Assembly (NCBI GenBank): GCA_016715075.1
Contig: JADKBK010000001.1
Location: forward strand, 372,001-436,000
DNA: 64,000 nucleotides
Source of the DNA: Bacteroidales bacterium
GTDB lineage: Bacteria > Bacteroidota > Bacteroidia > Bacteroidales > VadinHA17
Direction of reading: 5' to 3'
Below the pieces are notes generated by a model, which saw only the letters and a list, made by a program, of their open reading frames with translations, did not search any database and had not been told where the DNA came from. The first letter of the stretch is position 1; each line of letters opens with the position of its first letter. The position numbers and the translations under genes were made by a program. Shown here one piece after another: positions 45,751-54,561 of the stretch.

Positions 45751-47124
45751 ATGTCAAAAAGAAATTATACCAGGCGTGAATTTGTGAAACAGAATTCAAT
45801 GGCAGGTCTTGGTGCAGCAGTCGCAATGGGTGTTGCTCCCTCCATCCTCGCCAATTGTGCAACCGATACCGGCATCCCGGCAATACTGGGAGGAGAGAAG
45901 ATCAGAACCAAAGGATGGCCTGTATGGCCGATGTGGGATAAGACAATTGATGAGGAACCTGTTCTTAAGGTACTTCGAAGCGGTGTCTGGTCCAGAGCAG
46001 GTGTTGTCACTGAATTTGAAAAGAAATGGGCAGAAACTGTGGGAGCCAGGCGCTGCCTGGCAATAGTGAACGGAACCAATTCACTGATTGCTGCCATGGT
46101 CCAGCTGGGTATTGGAGGGGGAGATGAGGTTCTTGTGCCTCCCTACACATTTATCGCAACTGTGATCGCTATACTCCAGACAGGAGCAATGCCTGTATTT
46201 GTGGATACTGATCCGGAAACCTTCCAGATTGATCATAACAAGATCGAAGCAAAGATAACACCGCGTACGAAAGCAATCCTGCCTGTACATATACTTGGAT
46301 TGCCTGCTGATATGATAAAGATTATGGCTATTGCCAAAAAGCATAATCTTCTTGTTGTCGAGGATGCATGCCAGGCATGGCTGGCTGAAATTGACCACAA
46401 AAAAATGGGAACATTCGGCAATGCAGGGTGCTTCAGCTTCCAGAATTCCAAGAATATTCCAATTGGCGAAGGCGGGGCTATTGTCAGTGATGATGACGAG
46501 TTTATGGACAGATGTTATTCCTATCATAATTATGGCAATCCGTACGGCTCCTATTCAGGTGCGGTAGCCTCCGAAACAGAGATGGCCGGTACTAAAATCA
46601 GAATGACTGAGTATCAGGCTGCAATAGGGCTCGCTCAGCTGACTAGACTGGAAGCGCAGACCACGATCAGGAATGATAATGCAGGATACCTGAGATCACA
46701 AATCAAGTCAATCCCCGGGATCCTTCCATACAAATTAAATGATAAGGTAACAAGGGCAGCTTTTCACCTATTCCCATTCAGATACAAAAAAGAGGAGTTT
46801 GCAGGACTGAGCAGAGATGCATTCCTGAAAGCACTGGATGCCGAGGGAATACCGTGTTCGGGAGGATATACCCCGCTGAATAAAATGGCTTACCTGAAAA
46901 ATGTAATGAAGACAAAGAATTTTCAGTTAATGTATCCTGCAGAAATGCTGGACTACAATAAATATATGGAGCAAAATCAATGCCCGGCAAATGACCAGTT
47001 ATGTAATGAGGCCGTTTGGTTCACTCAGAACATGCTTCTTGGGGAGAAATCTGATATGGATGACATTGCATTGGCAATTGAAAGGATTCATAAAAACGCT
47101 TCAAAGATTAAGTCTAAAGAATAA
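45751..47124 (+). CDS. Tat-exported DegT/DnrJ/EryC1/StrS-type PLP aminotransferase (second copy)
   Basis: The N terminus NYTRREFVKQNSMAGLG is a twin-arginine signal, and ILANC could also act as a lipobox. The mature fold matches the upstream copy: GGEKIRTKGWPVWPMWD, IVNGTNSLIAAMVQLGIGGGDEV, VVEDACQAWLAEI and the Lys in FSFQNSKNIPIGEGG near residue 232. The two copies share the GWP/WP start and the CxAxDQxCxEhV-like tail, but they differ widely elsewhere, so the duplication is old. Both keep the catalytic Lys and Asp. They may form a heteromer or act on different keto-sugars. Confidence 0.85.
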   Translation: MSKRNYTRREFVKQNSMAGLGAAVAMGVAPSILANCATDTGIPAILGGEKIRTKGWPVWPMWDKTIDEEPVLKVLRSGVWSRAGVVTEFEKKWAETVGARRCLAIVNGTNSLIAAMVQLGIGGGDEVLVPPYTFIATVIAILQTGAMPVFVDTDPETFQIDHNKIEAKITPRTKAILPVHILGLPADMIKIMAIAKKHNLLVVEDACQAWLAEIDHKKMGTFGNAGCFSFQNSKNIPIGEGGAIVSDDDEFMDRCYSYHNYGNPYGSYSGAVASETEMAGTKIRMTEYQAAIGLAQLTRLEAQTTIRNDNAGYLRSQIKSIPGILPYKLNDKVTRAAFHLFPFRYKKEEFAGLSRDAFLKALDAEGIPCSGGYTPLNKMAYLKNVMKTKNFQLMYPAEMLDYNKYMEQNQCPANDQLCNEAVWFTQNMLLGEKSDMDDIALAIERIHKNASKIKSKE

Positions 47125-47155
47125 ATACCAGGTAAAAACACTAAATTCTTCAGTG

Positions 47156-48535
47156 ATGAAATTTTTAAATATCTTATCAACCGTTCTTTTGCCGGCAATG
47201 ATCATTCAGGGCTGTAACCAGCCTGTAAAACCAGAGGCTGAGACGGTACCGGTTTCGACTCCTGATGCCCGGATAATTGCAACCGTATATAGCTCAGGTT
47301 TTGAACATGCGCATGACACTTATAATGGGATCTCATCAGCAAGTGACGGGAAGATTTACTATGTTCTCTGCTCTCAGCTTATGGATGTCGCAGGCCAGAT
47401 GTATTCATTCGATCCGAAATCGGCAACTATAGAGCACCTTGGTGATCTGACAGAGATTTGCGGTGAGAAGGATATGAAAGTGGTTGCCCAGGGTAAGAGC
47501 CATGTCAACTTCGTGGAATCGGGCGGTAAACTATACTTCTCAACCCACCTCGGATACTACAGCATCATTGACGGGATGGAAAAAACCGGAGTTCCTTCTG
47601 GTGATTATAAAGCATACAGGGGAGGGCATCTCCTTGCCTTTGATATGAAGACAAAAACCTTTGAGGATTTTGGAACCGGCCCTCATAACGAAGGGATCAT
47701 AACAATGAACATGGATACCGCAAGGGGACTGATTTATGGCCTGTCATGGCCAACTGGTTATCTCTTCAGGTATGATGTTGCCAAAAAGGAGCTGCAGGAC
47801 CTGGGTCCGGTTACCGGTAAAGGAGAAGATGGCAAGGGAGAAGATTTTCGGGTTGTATGCAGGTCGATCGCGATTGATCCGGAAAACGGGTCTGTCTTTT
47901 TCACCAATGCTGAAGGTCAGATCAAATGTCTTAAGCTTGGACAGAATGTCGTTGAAACAGTCGAAGGAGAGGACATGAGAAAAGACTACTTCGGAACATA
48001 TGATATATTCACCTCGGGAAGTATGGCTTACAACTGGCGTCAGGTCTTCTGGTATTCACCTGAGAAAAAGATTTATGGCGTTCATGGCAACTCTGGTTAT
48101 CTCTTCAGGTTGGATCCTGTTGTTCCCCGGATGGAAGTTCTCGAAAGACTGACTTCTGTTCCGTCAAAACTTACAGGAATGGGCGATCAGTTCAGCTATG
48201 GCTATCTTGGCTTTAAGCTGGGTCCCGATGGCCGTACGATCTATTATCTTACAGGTGGTCCGATTTATATCGACGGAAAGCGCGTTAAAGGAGCCATCTC
48301 AACAGCAAAGGGAGAAGCAAAAGGGCTCGAGGATCTCCATCTGATTACCTACGATATTCCGACAGGAAAATATCTTGATAATGGAGCTGTTTTCTATCCC
48401 GACGGACAACGTCCGCTGTATGTTAACTCGATTGCAATCGGCGACGATGGAACAGTATACACACTTGCAAGAATAACGGAAAACGGGAAAACACGAACCG
48501 ATCTGATAAGTTTCCCGGGGCCATATAAAAAATAA
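47156..48535 (+). CDS. Beta-propeller lipoprotein, unassigned
   Basis: The start is taken at 47156 (MKFLNILSTVLLPAMIIQGC), which gives a lipoprotein signal; the longer frame reads through the end of the preceding gene. The 459-residue protein shows repeated blade-like segments such as GKIYYVLCSQL, GKLYFSTHLGYYS, GLIYGLSWPTGYLFRYDV, GSVFFTNAEGQIK and KIYGVHGNSGYLFRLDP, which suggests a seven- or eight-bladed propeller. No catalytic signature was recognised. It could bind a sugar or act as a lactonase- or lyase-like propeller. It lies 31 bp after the second aminotransferase. Confidence 0.75.
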   Translation: MKFLNILSTVLLPAMIIQGCNQPVKPEAETVPVSTPDARIIATVYSSGFEHAHDTYNGISSASDGKIYYVLCSQLMDVAGQMYSFDPKSATIEHLGDLTEICGEKDMKVVAQGKSHVNFVESGGKLYFSTHLGYYSIIDGMEKTGVPSGDYKAYRGGHLLAFDMKTKTFEDFGTGPHNEGIITMNMDTARGLIYGLSWPTGYLFRYDVAKKELQDLGPVTGKGEDGKGEDFRVVCRSIAIDPENGSVFFTNAEGQIKCLKLGQNVVETVEGEDMRKDYFGTYDIFTSGSMAYNWRQVFWYSPEKKIYGVHGNSGYLFRLDPVVPRMEVLERLTSVPSKLTGMGDQFSYGYLGFKLGPDGRTIYYLTGGPIYIDGKRVKGAISTAKGEAKGLEDLHLITYDIPTGKYLDNGAVFYPDGQRPLYVNSIAIGDDGTVYTLARITENGKTRTDLISFPGPYKK

Positions 48536-48553
48536 TATAATATGAAGAATTTA

Positions 48554-48639
48554 ACCACGGAGTTTCACTGAGTTATCACAGAGTATTAAATGAAGTAAAA
48601 ACCGTGTTACTCCGTGTAAACTCAGTGAAACTCCGTGGT
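48554..48639. repeat. Perfect 21-bp inverted repeat of the CCGTGG/CACGGAG type
   Basis: The arms at 48554-48574 and 48619-48639 are exact reverse complements over 21 bases (ACCACGGAGTTTCACTGAGTT and its complement). They enclose inner CACAGAG and CCGTGTTACTCCGTG words. It lies 18 bases after the propeller stop and would fold as a strong hairpin in the transcript. Confidence 0.9.
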
Positions 48640-48719
48640 AAAAAAGCAAATGTAATTTTTAAAATTTTCTCAAAATGGAATGCAAAAACATAATTCAAAA
48701 GATTCTTCATGTGACAGTG

Positions 48720-49556
48720 ATGAAATCAGCGATAAGAGTTCTGACTCTGTGTTTCCTGTTTCTTTTCACGGGATTTTATTCACTTTCTGCTCAGATAAAG
48801 ATCTACATTGAGACAGATCTTGAGGGTGTCAGCGGAGTTTATAACTTTACTCAGACACGTGAAAAAGGAAGCCCTGAGAATCTCAAAGCCTGTGAGTATT
48901 TTATGGGCGATCTGGCAGCAGTGGTACGCGGCCTGAGGGATGGTGGAGCAACTGAAATACTGGTACTCGACGGACATGGCAACCAGGCAATGATACCTGA
49001 TCTGATGATTGCCGGAGCAAAATATATTACTGGTTTGCCAAGGCCGCAGAATGGCACATGGAATATCGATAAAACCTACTCCGGAATGGTACTGTTCGGA
49101 TTTCATGCCATGAATGGCACTGCTGACGGAGTTTTGTGCCATACTCAATCATCCGAATCAGAAAACAAGTACTGGTACAATGGTGTGGAGTCCGGAGAAA
49201 TTGCCCAGTCAGCTTCTGTGGCAGGTTATTTTGGAGTGCCTGCTATCCTTGTAACAGGTGATGAGGCAACATGCCGGGAAGCGAAGAAGTTTTTAGGCGA
49301 TGCTGTGATTACGGTAGCCACTAAAAAGGGTCTTGCAAGAGAATCAGCTGTACTCTATCCTTTTGAAGAGACAAGAAAAGCCCTTTATGAAGGCGCTAAG
49401 AAATCTATTGCAGCCATTCCGAAATGCAAGCCTTATATTATGGAAACACCTGTTAAGGTTAAAGAGGAATATCTGGAAAAGGCGCCTTCAACAATTATGC
49501 CCAGACTGGTTACAATAGAAAAAGTTATTGAGAATCCATTGCATCTGTTTGACTAA
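48720..49556 (+). CDS. M55-family (DppA-like) D-aminopeptidase
   Basis: With the ATG at 48720 the protein is 278 residues with a signal peptide ending near SLSAQ. The mature part has the M55 zinc-peptidase signature TDLEGVSGV with Asp and Glu ligands, LDGHGNQAMIPDL, LFGFHAMNGTADGVLCHT with a His ligand, and GVESGEIAQSASVAGYFGVP with a further Glu. DppA-type enzymes are self-compartmentalising D-aminopeptidases, and this one would act in the periplasm, perhaps on D-Ala-containing peptides. It lies 14 bp before the DoxX fusion gene. Confidence 0.88.
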   Translation: MKSAIRVLTLCFLFLFTGFYSLSAQIKIYIETDLEGVSGVYNFTQTREKGSPENLKACEYFMGDLAAVVRGLRDGGATEILVLDGHGNQAMIPDLMIAGAKYITGLPRPQNGTWNIDKTYSGMVLFGFHAMNGTADGVLCHTQSSESENKYWYNGVESGEIAQSASVAGYFGVPAILVTGDEATCREAKKFLGDAVITVATKKGLARESAVLYPFEETRKALYEGAKKSIAAIPKCKPYIMETPVKVKEEYLEKAPSTIMPRLVTIEKVIENPLHLFD

Positions 49557-49570
49557 AAGAATATACAATT

Positions 49571-51127
49571 ATGAAGAATACTGAGAAGATCACAACATGG
49601 CTCCTTACCATATTAAGGATTGTAATTGGCTGGCATTTCCTCTACGAAGGACTGGCCAAGTTAGCTAACCCAAACTGGTCCGCCGCCCTGTATCTGATGG
49701 AGTCAAAATGGCTGTTTTCAGGATTCTTCCACTGGCTGATCGGTAATAATGCAACTCTGCAGATAGTTAACTTTATGAATATCTGGGGTTTGATAATAAT
49801 CGGATTCTGTTTATTTGTGGGTCTGTTTACCAGATTTGCCAGCATTGCAGGTGCATTGCTCCTTCTGTTGTACTATGTAGCCAACCCTCCGTTTGTCATA
49901 TCGACAATGCCATCCCAGAGCCATTTCTATATTCTGAATTACAATTTAATTGAAGCTGTTGTCCTTATTGTGCTCGCCTCATTCAGGAAGGAGGCTTTCT
50001 GGGGAGTGCAGCGCTTATTATCATTTTACCACACTAAAAGGAAGGATGCTAAATTTCCTCCAAAAGACAATCATGAAATACTCGAATCATATGATACCTC
50101 CAGGAGGGAACTTATAAAGAACCTTGCTGTACTTCCATTGTTCGGAGCAGCATTTTTCGGAATGGCCAAAAAGAGGGGGTGGATAAGTTTTGAGGAAAAT
50201 AATCTTGCTAAGAAAACTGATGCAGTCAGCAGTGCCTCCCTTCTGCTAGGTAAATCACAGGCAATTAGTGAACTGAAAGGTAAAGTGCCTACAGGTAAAA
50301 TAAAGGATGTGTCACTGAGCCGTATAATGATCGGAGGTAATCTGATCAGCGGATTTGCCCATGCCCGTGATCTGCTTTATGTCTCTACGGCTTAAAAGTA
50401 TTTTACCGATGAAAAGGTGATTGAAACATTATGGCTGTGTGAAGCCTGTGGCATTAATACCGCTATATTCCGTTGCGATGAAAATACAATCAGGATCCTT
50501 GAGAAATACTGGAAGAGAGGAGGAAAAGTACAATGGCTGGCACAGACTTATCCCAAAGGAGAGGATCTGACCAATGTCCAGACAGCGCTGGATCATGGAG
50601 CAATTGGCGCTTTTGTGATGGGAGGGATAGCAGATAAAATTGTCACAGATAAACAGATCGATTTTCTGCGGAAGCCAATCGAGCTTATTCAGAAACAAGG
50701 GCTTCTTGCCGGAACAGCAGCTCATTCAATGATGGTTCCGAAAGCCTGTATAGATAATGGTATCAAACCAGATTTTTATATGAAGACATTTCACAGCCAT
50801 AACTACTGGTCTGCAACACCGATTGATCCTGCTAATCCGGAACTGCCGGTCGATGGCGAAGGACATAATATGGCTCACGACAATATCTGGTGCATGTCTG
50901 ATAAGGTCGTTGCCGATTTCTTTAAAGAGAACCCGACACCATGGATAGCCTATAAAGTGCTTGCGGCCGGGGCAATAAAGCCTGAGGAAGGGTTCAGGCA
51001 TGCATTTGCCAGCGGTGCTGATTTTGCATGTGTGGGAATGTTTGATTTTCAGGTTGTTGAAAATGCCAACATTGCATATAGTATATTGAACGGACCAATG
51101 GACAGGGAAAGAAAATGGTATGCCTAA
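49571..51127 (+). pseudogene. DoxX-type membrane domain fused to an unassigned C-terminal domain, in-frame TAA
   Basis: The first 150 residues form a DoxX-like domain with about four transmembrane helices (ILRIVIGWHFLYEGLAKL, LFVGLFTRFASIAGALLLLLYY). A linker with RRELIKNLAVLPLFGAAFFG, like an internal Tat or membrane segment, follows. The C-terminal 300 residues (SRIMIGGNLISGFAHARDL, CEACGINTAIF, GAIGAFVMGGIADKIV, AAHSMMVPKACID) look like a TIM-barrel enzyme that I do not recognise. A TAA at 50393-50395 interrupts one continuous frame; TTA there would read YVSTALKYFTDEK. As written, two polypeptides would be made. The single-base difference suggests an error or a recent mutation. Confidence 0.78.
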
Positions 51128-51180
51128 AGAAATTCTCATCCCGCGACCCCATAGCCGTCAACCTAATCGTAAAATTGTAA

Positions 51181-51483
51181 ATGCAGAGATTGGCAAAAGT
51201 TTCCCCTCCTTTTGAAGGAGGGGTGGCCGGGACAATTGATTATCTGATTTTTACAAGTTTAATTTCCCGGCCGGGGTGGTTGATTTATTTTGAACATGAT
51301 GGGGATTCCAATGGTGAATATCATAAAATACAGAAAGATGAAAACCGGGATAAATACCTGGAGAGCCTTGGATTCATGGTATTAAGGTTTGAAAATAGAT
51401 TTGTATTTCAGGAACCTGAATATTTAAAAAATGAGATAAGAAAAGTTTTCAATAAAGAAAAGTATCAAGAAGCATCAATATGA
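51181..51483 (+). pseudogene. Remnant of a DUF559-type (Vsr-like) endonuclease
   Basis: The 100-codon frame starts within the flank of a palindromic element. Its first 30 residues translate the inverted repeats (SPPFEGGVAG). Residues 32-95 (GWLIYFEHDGDSNGEYHKIQ, then YLESLGFMVLRFENRFVF) resemble the C-terminal half of DUF559 endonuclease-like proteins, which usually read LVIELDGxxH and YLxxLGxxVLRFxN. The N-terminal half of that domain is missing, so it is probably a decayed passenger gene. The function of the intact family is inferred from its restriction-endonuclease-like fold. Confidence 0.65.
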
Positions 51484-51577
51484 AAACAAATCAACCACCC
51501 CGGCCGGTACCAGTTTTTGCAATTATTTGATAAGATTAGTGCTCCGGCCACCCCTCCTTCAAAAGGAGGGGAAAGTT
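51198..51577. mobile_element. Nested palindromic element carrying the DUF559 remnant
   Basis: The outer arms 51198-51230 and 51544-51577 are inverted repeats matching at about 32 of 34 positions (core CCCCTCCTTTTGAAGGAGGG, itself palindromic, then TGGCCGG). Inner arms 51267-51286 and 51488-51507 are a further 20-bp inverted repeat (CCGGCCGGGGTGGTTGATTT). The 36-base spacers on both sides are equal in length and partly complementary. The whole folds as one hairpin with the endonuclease remnant in the loop. The symmetry suggests a small mobile element or its relic; no target duplication was identified. Confidence 0.7.
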
Positions 51578-51695
51578 ATTAACTAACTGAACTTCAACAT
51601 TAATAGCCATTTGCCGTGAATGATCCTCTCTGAAAACCGTTTACAGACTCCTTATGTTTACGGCTATGCCCCCGACCCCTTCTCCCAGTCGGTTT

Positions 51696-51797
51696 CACCT
51701 CATCCCCCGACCCCTTCTCCCAGGGGAGAAGGGGAGGAAGATCAATAATATCAGTGTTTTAGCCCCTCTCCCCCGGGAGAGGGGTTGGGGGTGAGGC
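51696..51797. repeat. CCCCTTCTCCC/GGGAGAGGGG compound palindrome
   Basis: Two local hairpins, CCCCTTCTCCC-A-GGGGAGAAGGGG (51711-51734) and CCCCTCTCCCCCGGGAGAGGGG (51763-51784), are flanked by CCTCATCCCCCGACCCC on the left and GGGGTTGGGGGTGAGG on the right, which also pair. The rest of the 51578-51886 gap shows no gene. Confidence 0.85.
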
Positions 51798-51886
51798 GGG
51801 AGTAATGAGATAGATTGGGGATTTAGTGTAAGGTAAAAAGTAAAATGTAGTGTTGAGGATTTTTATGACATACAAAAAACTAATCA

Positions 51887-53059
51887 ATGCTCTATATGCC
51901 GGATTCATATTATCTTTTCAGAAAATCGATTGTCCTGTTTTTGATACTTATTGACTGTGTCTTTTTAAATGGTCAATCAGTAAGCAATAACAGGAGTGTT
52001 TCAGATACCAGCTGGAGAAAAATTGCTCCATTCTTTCAATCTCCCGTAGAGTTCCGGGACCAGTATGGTGATTATCGTTCCCCGTTGAAGTTTTATGACG
52101 GTAATACTGTCAAAACCAGGAAGGATTGGGAGAGAAGGAGAAAGGAGATCCTGGGAAGGTGGAATGAAATGATGGGTGAATGGCCTCCTTTAATTAAGGA
52201 CCAGAAACCTGAAATCCTTGAGTCGACACAAAATGAAGGTTTTGTTCTTTATCGAATAAGGTTCTTCTGGTTGCCGGATCAGAAGACTGATGCCTACCTC
52301 CTTATTCCTGACAAAAAAGGTAAAAAACCTACAGTAATAACAGTCTACTATGAACCTGAGACAGCTATTGGTATCGGTGACAGCAAATATCGTGATTTTG
52401 CAGTCCAGCTCGCGAAAAGAGGTTTTGTGTCACTTTCTATTGGAACAGCAGCCACTACGAAGTCAAAAACCTATTCACTGTATTACCCTGACATTCAGAA
52501 TTCAGTTATTCAGCCGCTTTCAGCTCTGGCATGCGCTGCTGCAAATTCGTGGTTTCTTCTTGCCGGAAATCCTGAGGTTGATTCTGAACGTATCGGGATT
52601 ATCGGCCATTCCTATGGAGGTAAATGGGCAATGTTCGCATCCTGTCTTTTTGATAAGTTTGCCTGTGCAGTCTGGTCTGACCCCGGGATTGTATTCGATG
52701 ATGCACGACCAAATGTGAACTACTGGGAACCATGGTACTTAGGTTACTATCCTCCTCCATGGAATAATACCTGGCGTAAATCAGGCAATGTGTCTGAAGC
52801 CAAAGGATTGTATCCAAAGCTTATAGCAGGCGGATATAATCTGCACGAACTGCATGCGTTGATGGCACCCCGGCCATTTCTTGTTTCAGGCGGCTCAGAA
52901 GACACAGAGCAAAGATGGATTGTTTTAAACCATGCTATTGCTGTCAACAGGTTACTGGGGTACGAAAACCGGGTAGCTATGACAAACCGGCCTGACCATT
53001 CGCCTACAGCTGAATCAAATGAACATGCTTATTTATTCTTTGAGCATTTTCTTAAATAA
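51887..53059 (+). CDS. Secreted alpha/beta-hydrolase esterase (glucuronoyl/acetyl-esterase-like)
   Basis: The protein is 390 residues with an N-terminal export segment (FRKSIVLFLILIDCVFLNGQ). The catalytic domain has the nucleophile elbow IGIIGHSYGGKWAMFAS near residue 241, followed by WSDPGIVFDDARPNVNYWEPWYLG. An acidic SGGSEDTEQRW and a late His in NRPDHSPTAESNEH complete a triad-like order. The GHSxGGKxA pattern recalls the GCSRxGKxA motif of CE15 glucuronoyl esterases, but the family is not certain. Its stop is six bases from the stop of the convergent oxidoreductase. Confidence 0.78.
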   Translation: MLYMPDSYYLFRKSIVLFLILIDCVFLNGQSVSNNRSVSDTSWRKIAPFFQSPVEFRDQYGDYRSPLKFYDGNTVKTRKDWERRRKEILGRWNEMMGEWPPLIKDQKPEILESTQNEGFVLYRIRFFWLPDQKTDAYLLIPDKKGKKPTVITVYYEPETAIGIGDSKYRDFAVQLAKRGFVSLSIGTAATTKSKTYSLYYPDIQNSVIQPLSALACAAANSWFLLAGNPEVDSERIGIIGHSYGGKWAMFASCLFDKFACAVWSDPGIVFDDARPNVNYWEPWYLGYYPPPWNNTWRKSGNVSEAKGLYPKLIAGGYNLHELHALMAPRPFLVSGGSEDTEQRWIVLNHAIAVNRLLGYENRVAMTNRPDHSPTAESNEHAYLFFEHFLK

Positions 53060-53065
53060 GGCGGG

Positions 53066-54469
53066 TCAAAGTTTGTACGGCTTACGATATTCATAATGTA
53101 ACAGTTTGTTCGCCTCTTCCGAGTTTGTAAATCGCTCATTTACAGCATCCCACTCAAGTCTCTGTTTTGTAATCAGTGAGATAGTAGCCATATGTGCCAG
53201 CGAAGTGGACCGGTGACCAATTTCAAGAGTACTTAAAGGAGTTTCCCTTGATTTGATACAGTCGAGGAAGTTTCTGATAAGATTTGCCGTACTGTTGAGA
53301 TAACTGTTGTCAGCAAGCAGCTTATCCTTTGTCTCAATACTGTATTCCATCGGATCCATCAGCTTATCCCAGCTCTGGAACTGCCCTGGAGTTGTTGGGG
53401 TGATCCTGTAATCATTTTCGTTCGTATAAAGAGTTCCTTTTGTCCCCCTCATCTCAATAAAACCATAAGGGACAAAGCTGCCTGAGCTTGCCTCCAGTAC
53501 TTTTACGGTAGCTATTGAACCTGAGGCAAACTCGTATGTAACCTGCATTGTGTCGGGTATTGTACGGTCATCATTCACCGCATATTTGCCTCCCAGAGTG
53601 CTGATGACAGCAGGAGCTTCCTCGTTTAGCATCCAGCGAATAAGGTCGAGGTAATGAACACCCTGATTGCTTATCTGGTTGCAGAAATCTTCCCACCACC
53701 GGAACATATATGGTGCAATATTATACTGATAGGGTCTGTAAGCCCGTGGACCCAGCCATGCATCCCAGTTAAAGTCTTTTGGAGGGTTTTCAGGTTTCAT
53801 TTTTCCGATACCGTCAGGGAACATGTTCCCAACATGGCAGGCGCTGGTATAGGTCACTTTCCCGATTTTTCCCGCAGGGATTTCCTTTGCAAGTTTCTGG
53901 AAGGTAGGTGCGCCGCGGCGGTTCAAACCAACTGTGACTATCTGTTTGCTGTTCTTACCTGCATTGACCATTGCGCGGCCCTCATGGATAGTTTTTGAGA
54001 GAGGCTTTTCTATATATACATCCTTTCCTGCATTGATCGAATCAATAGTCATCAGTGCATGCCAGTGATCAGGAGTGGCTATGCAGACAGCATCGATACT
54101 CTTGTTTTCAAGCATTTTTCTGTAATCGGAATACTTTTCAACCTTTGCCGGAAAATTTTCCCCCATATCCGGGATCTGCCCCGGCATGGCCTTAATATAC
54201 CGTGGATCTACTTTTGAGCGGTCGCGGTTAATATACGGTTCATAAACATCACACAAAGCAGCAATTTCAACATCAGGCTGATCCATGAAGATGTGCAGAA
54301 GCTGAGTGCCTCTGTTTCCGACACCTATGAAGCCTACACGGATCTTCTCGTTAGCACCTCTGATCCTGTTGTAACCTGAAGCACTGATAGGGTTTACTCC
54401 CAGGGTGATCCCTGCAGATACCATCCCTGTCTGGGCAATAAACGTACGGCGGTTTGTTTTTCTTGACAT
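53066..54469 (-). CDS. Tat-exported Gfo/Idh/MocA-family oxidoreductase (A)
   Basis: The N terminus KTNRRTFIAQTGMVSAGITLG is a twin-arginine signal. The Rossmann domain has VGFIGVGNRGTQLL and ATPDHWHALM, and the conserved catalytic lysine is in DVYIEKPLS. The C-terminal domain includes WDAWLGPRAYRPYQ and NQISNQGVHYLDLIRW. The length of 467 residues is typical of exported Bacteroidota members. It probably binds NAD(P) tightly and oxidises a sugar, for instance at C3, in the periplasm. It is divergent from copy B and convergent with the esterase. Confidence 0.88.
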   Translation of the reverse strand: MSRKTNRRTFIAQTGMVSAGITLGVNPISASGYNRIRGANEKIRVGFIGVGNRGTQLLHIFMDQPDVEIAALCDVYEPYINRDRSKVDPRYIKAMPGQIPDMGENFPAKVEKYSDYRKMLENKSIDAVCIATPDHWHALMTIDSINAGKDVYIEKPLSKTIHEGRAMVNAGKNSKQIVTVGLNRRGAPTFQKLAKEIPAGKIGKVTYTSACHVGNMFPDGIGKMKPENPPKDFNWDAWLGPRAYRPYQYNIAPYMFRWWEDFCNQISNQGVHYLDLIRWMLNEEAPAVISTLGGKYAVNDDRTIPDTMQVTYEFASGSIATVKVLEASSGSFVPYGFIEMRGTKGTLYTNENDYRITPTTPGQFQSWDKLMDPMEYSIETKDKLLADNSYLNSTANLIRNFLDCIKSRETPLSTLEIGHRSTSLAHMATISLITKQRLEWDAVNERFTNSEEANKLLHYEYRKPYKL

Positions 54470-54496
54470 GAGACTTCTATTTTGTGTTTACAGTAT

Positions 54497-54504
54497 CAAA
54501 CCTA
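54497..54504 (-). promoter_or_regulatory. Putative -7 box for oxidoreductase A
   Basis: TAGGTTTG on the minus strand matches TAnnTTTG and lies 27 bases upstream of the ATG of oxidoreductase A, in the 92-bp divergent gap shared with oxidoreductase B. No clear -33 box is visible. Confidence 0.35.
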
Positions 54505-54561
54505 CTTAATTTTTCTGTAATTTGGAGTGTTTTTTTTACCATTTACTTTAACTCAGATACG

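Noticed and set aside
46991..47155. N-terminal extension of the propeller lipoprotein
   Set aside because: It overlaps the preceding aminotransferase gene, and the ATG at 47156 gives a proper lipoprotein signal.
51865..51951. Short frame starting at an ATG upstream of the esterase
   Set aside because: It is in a different frame and ends after about 29 codons, and the esterase has its own export signal from 51887.
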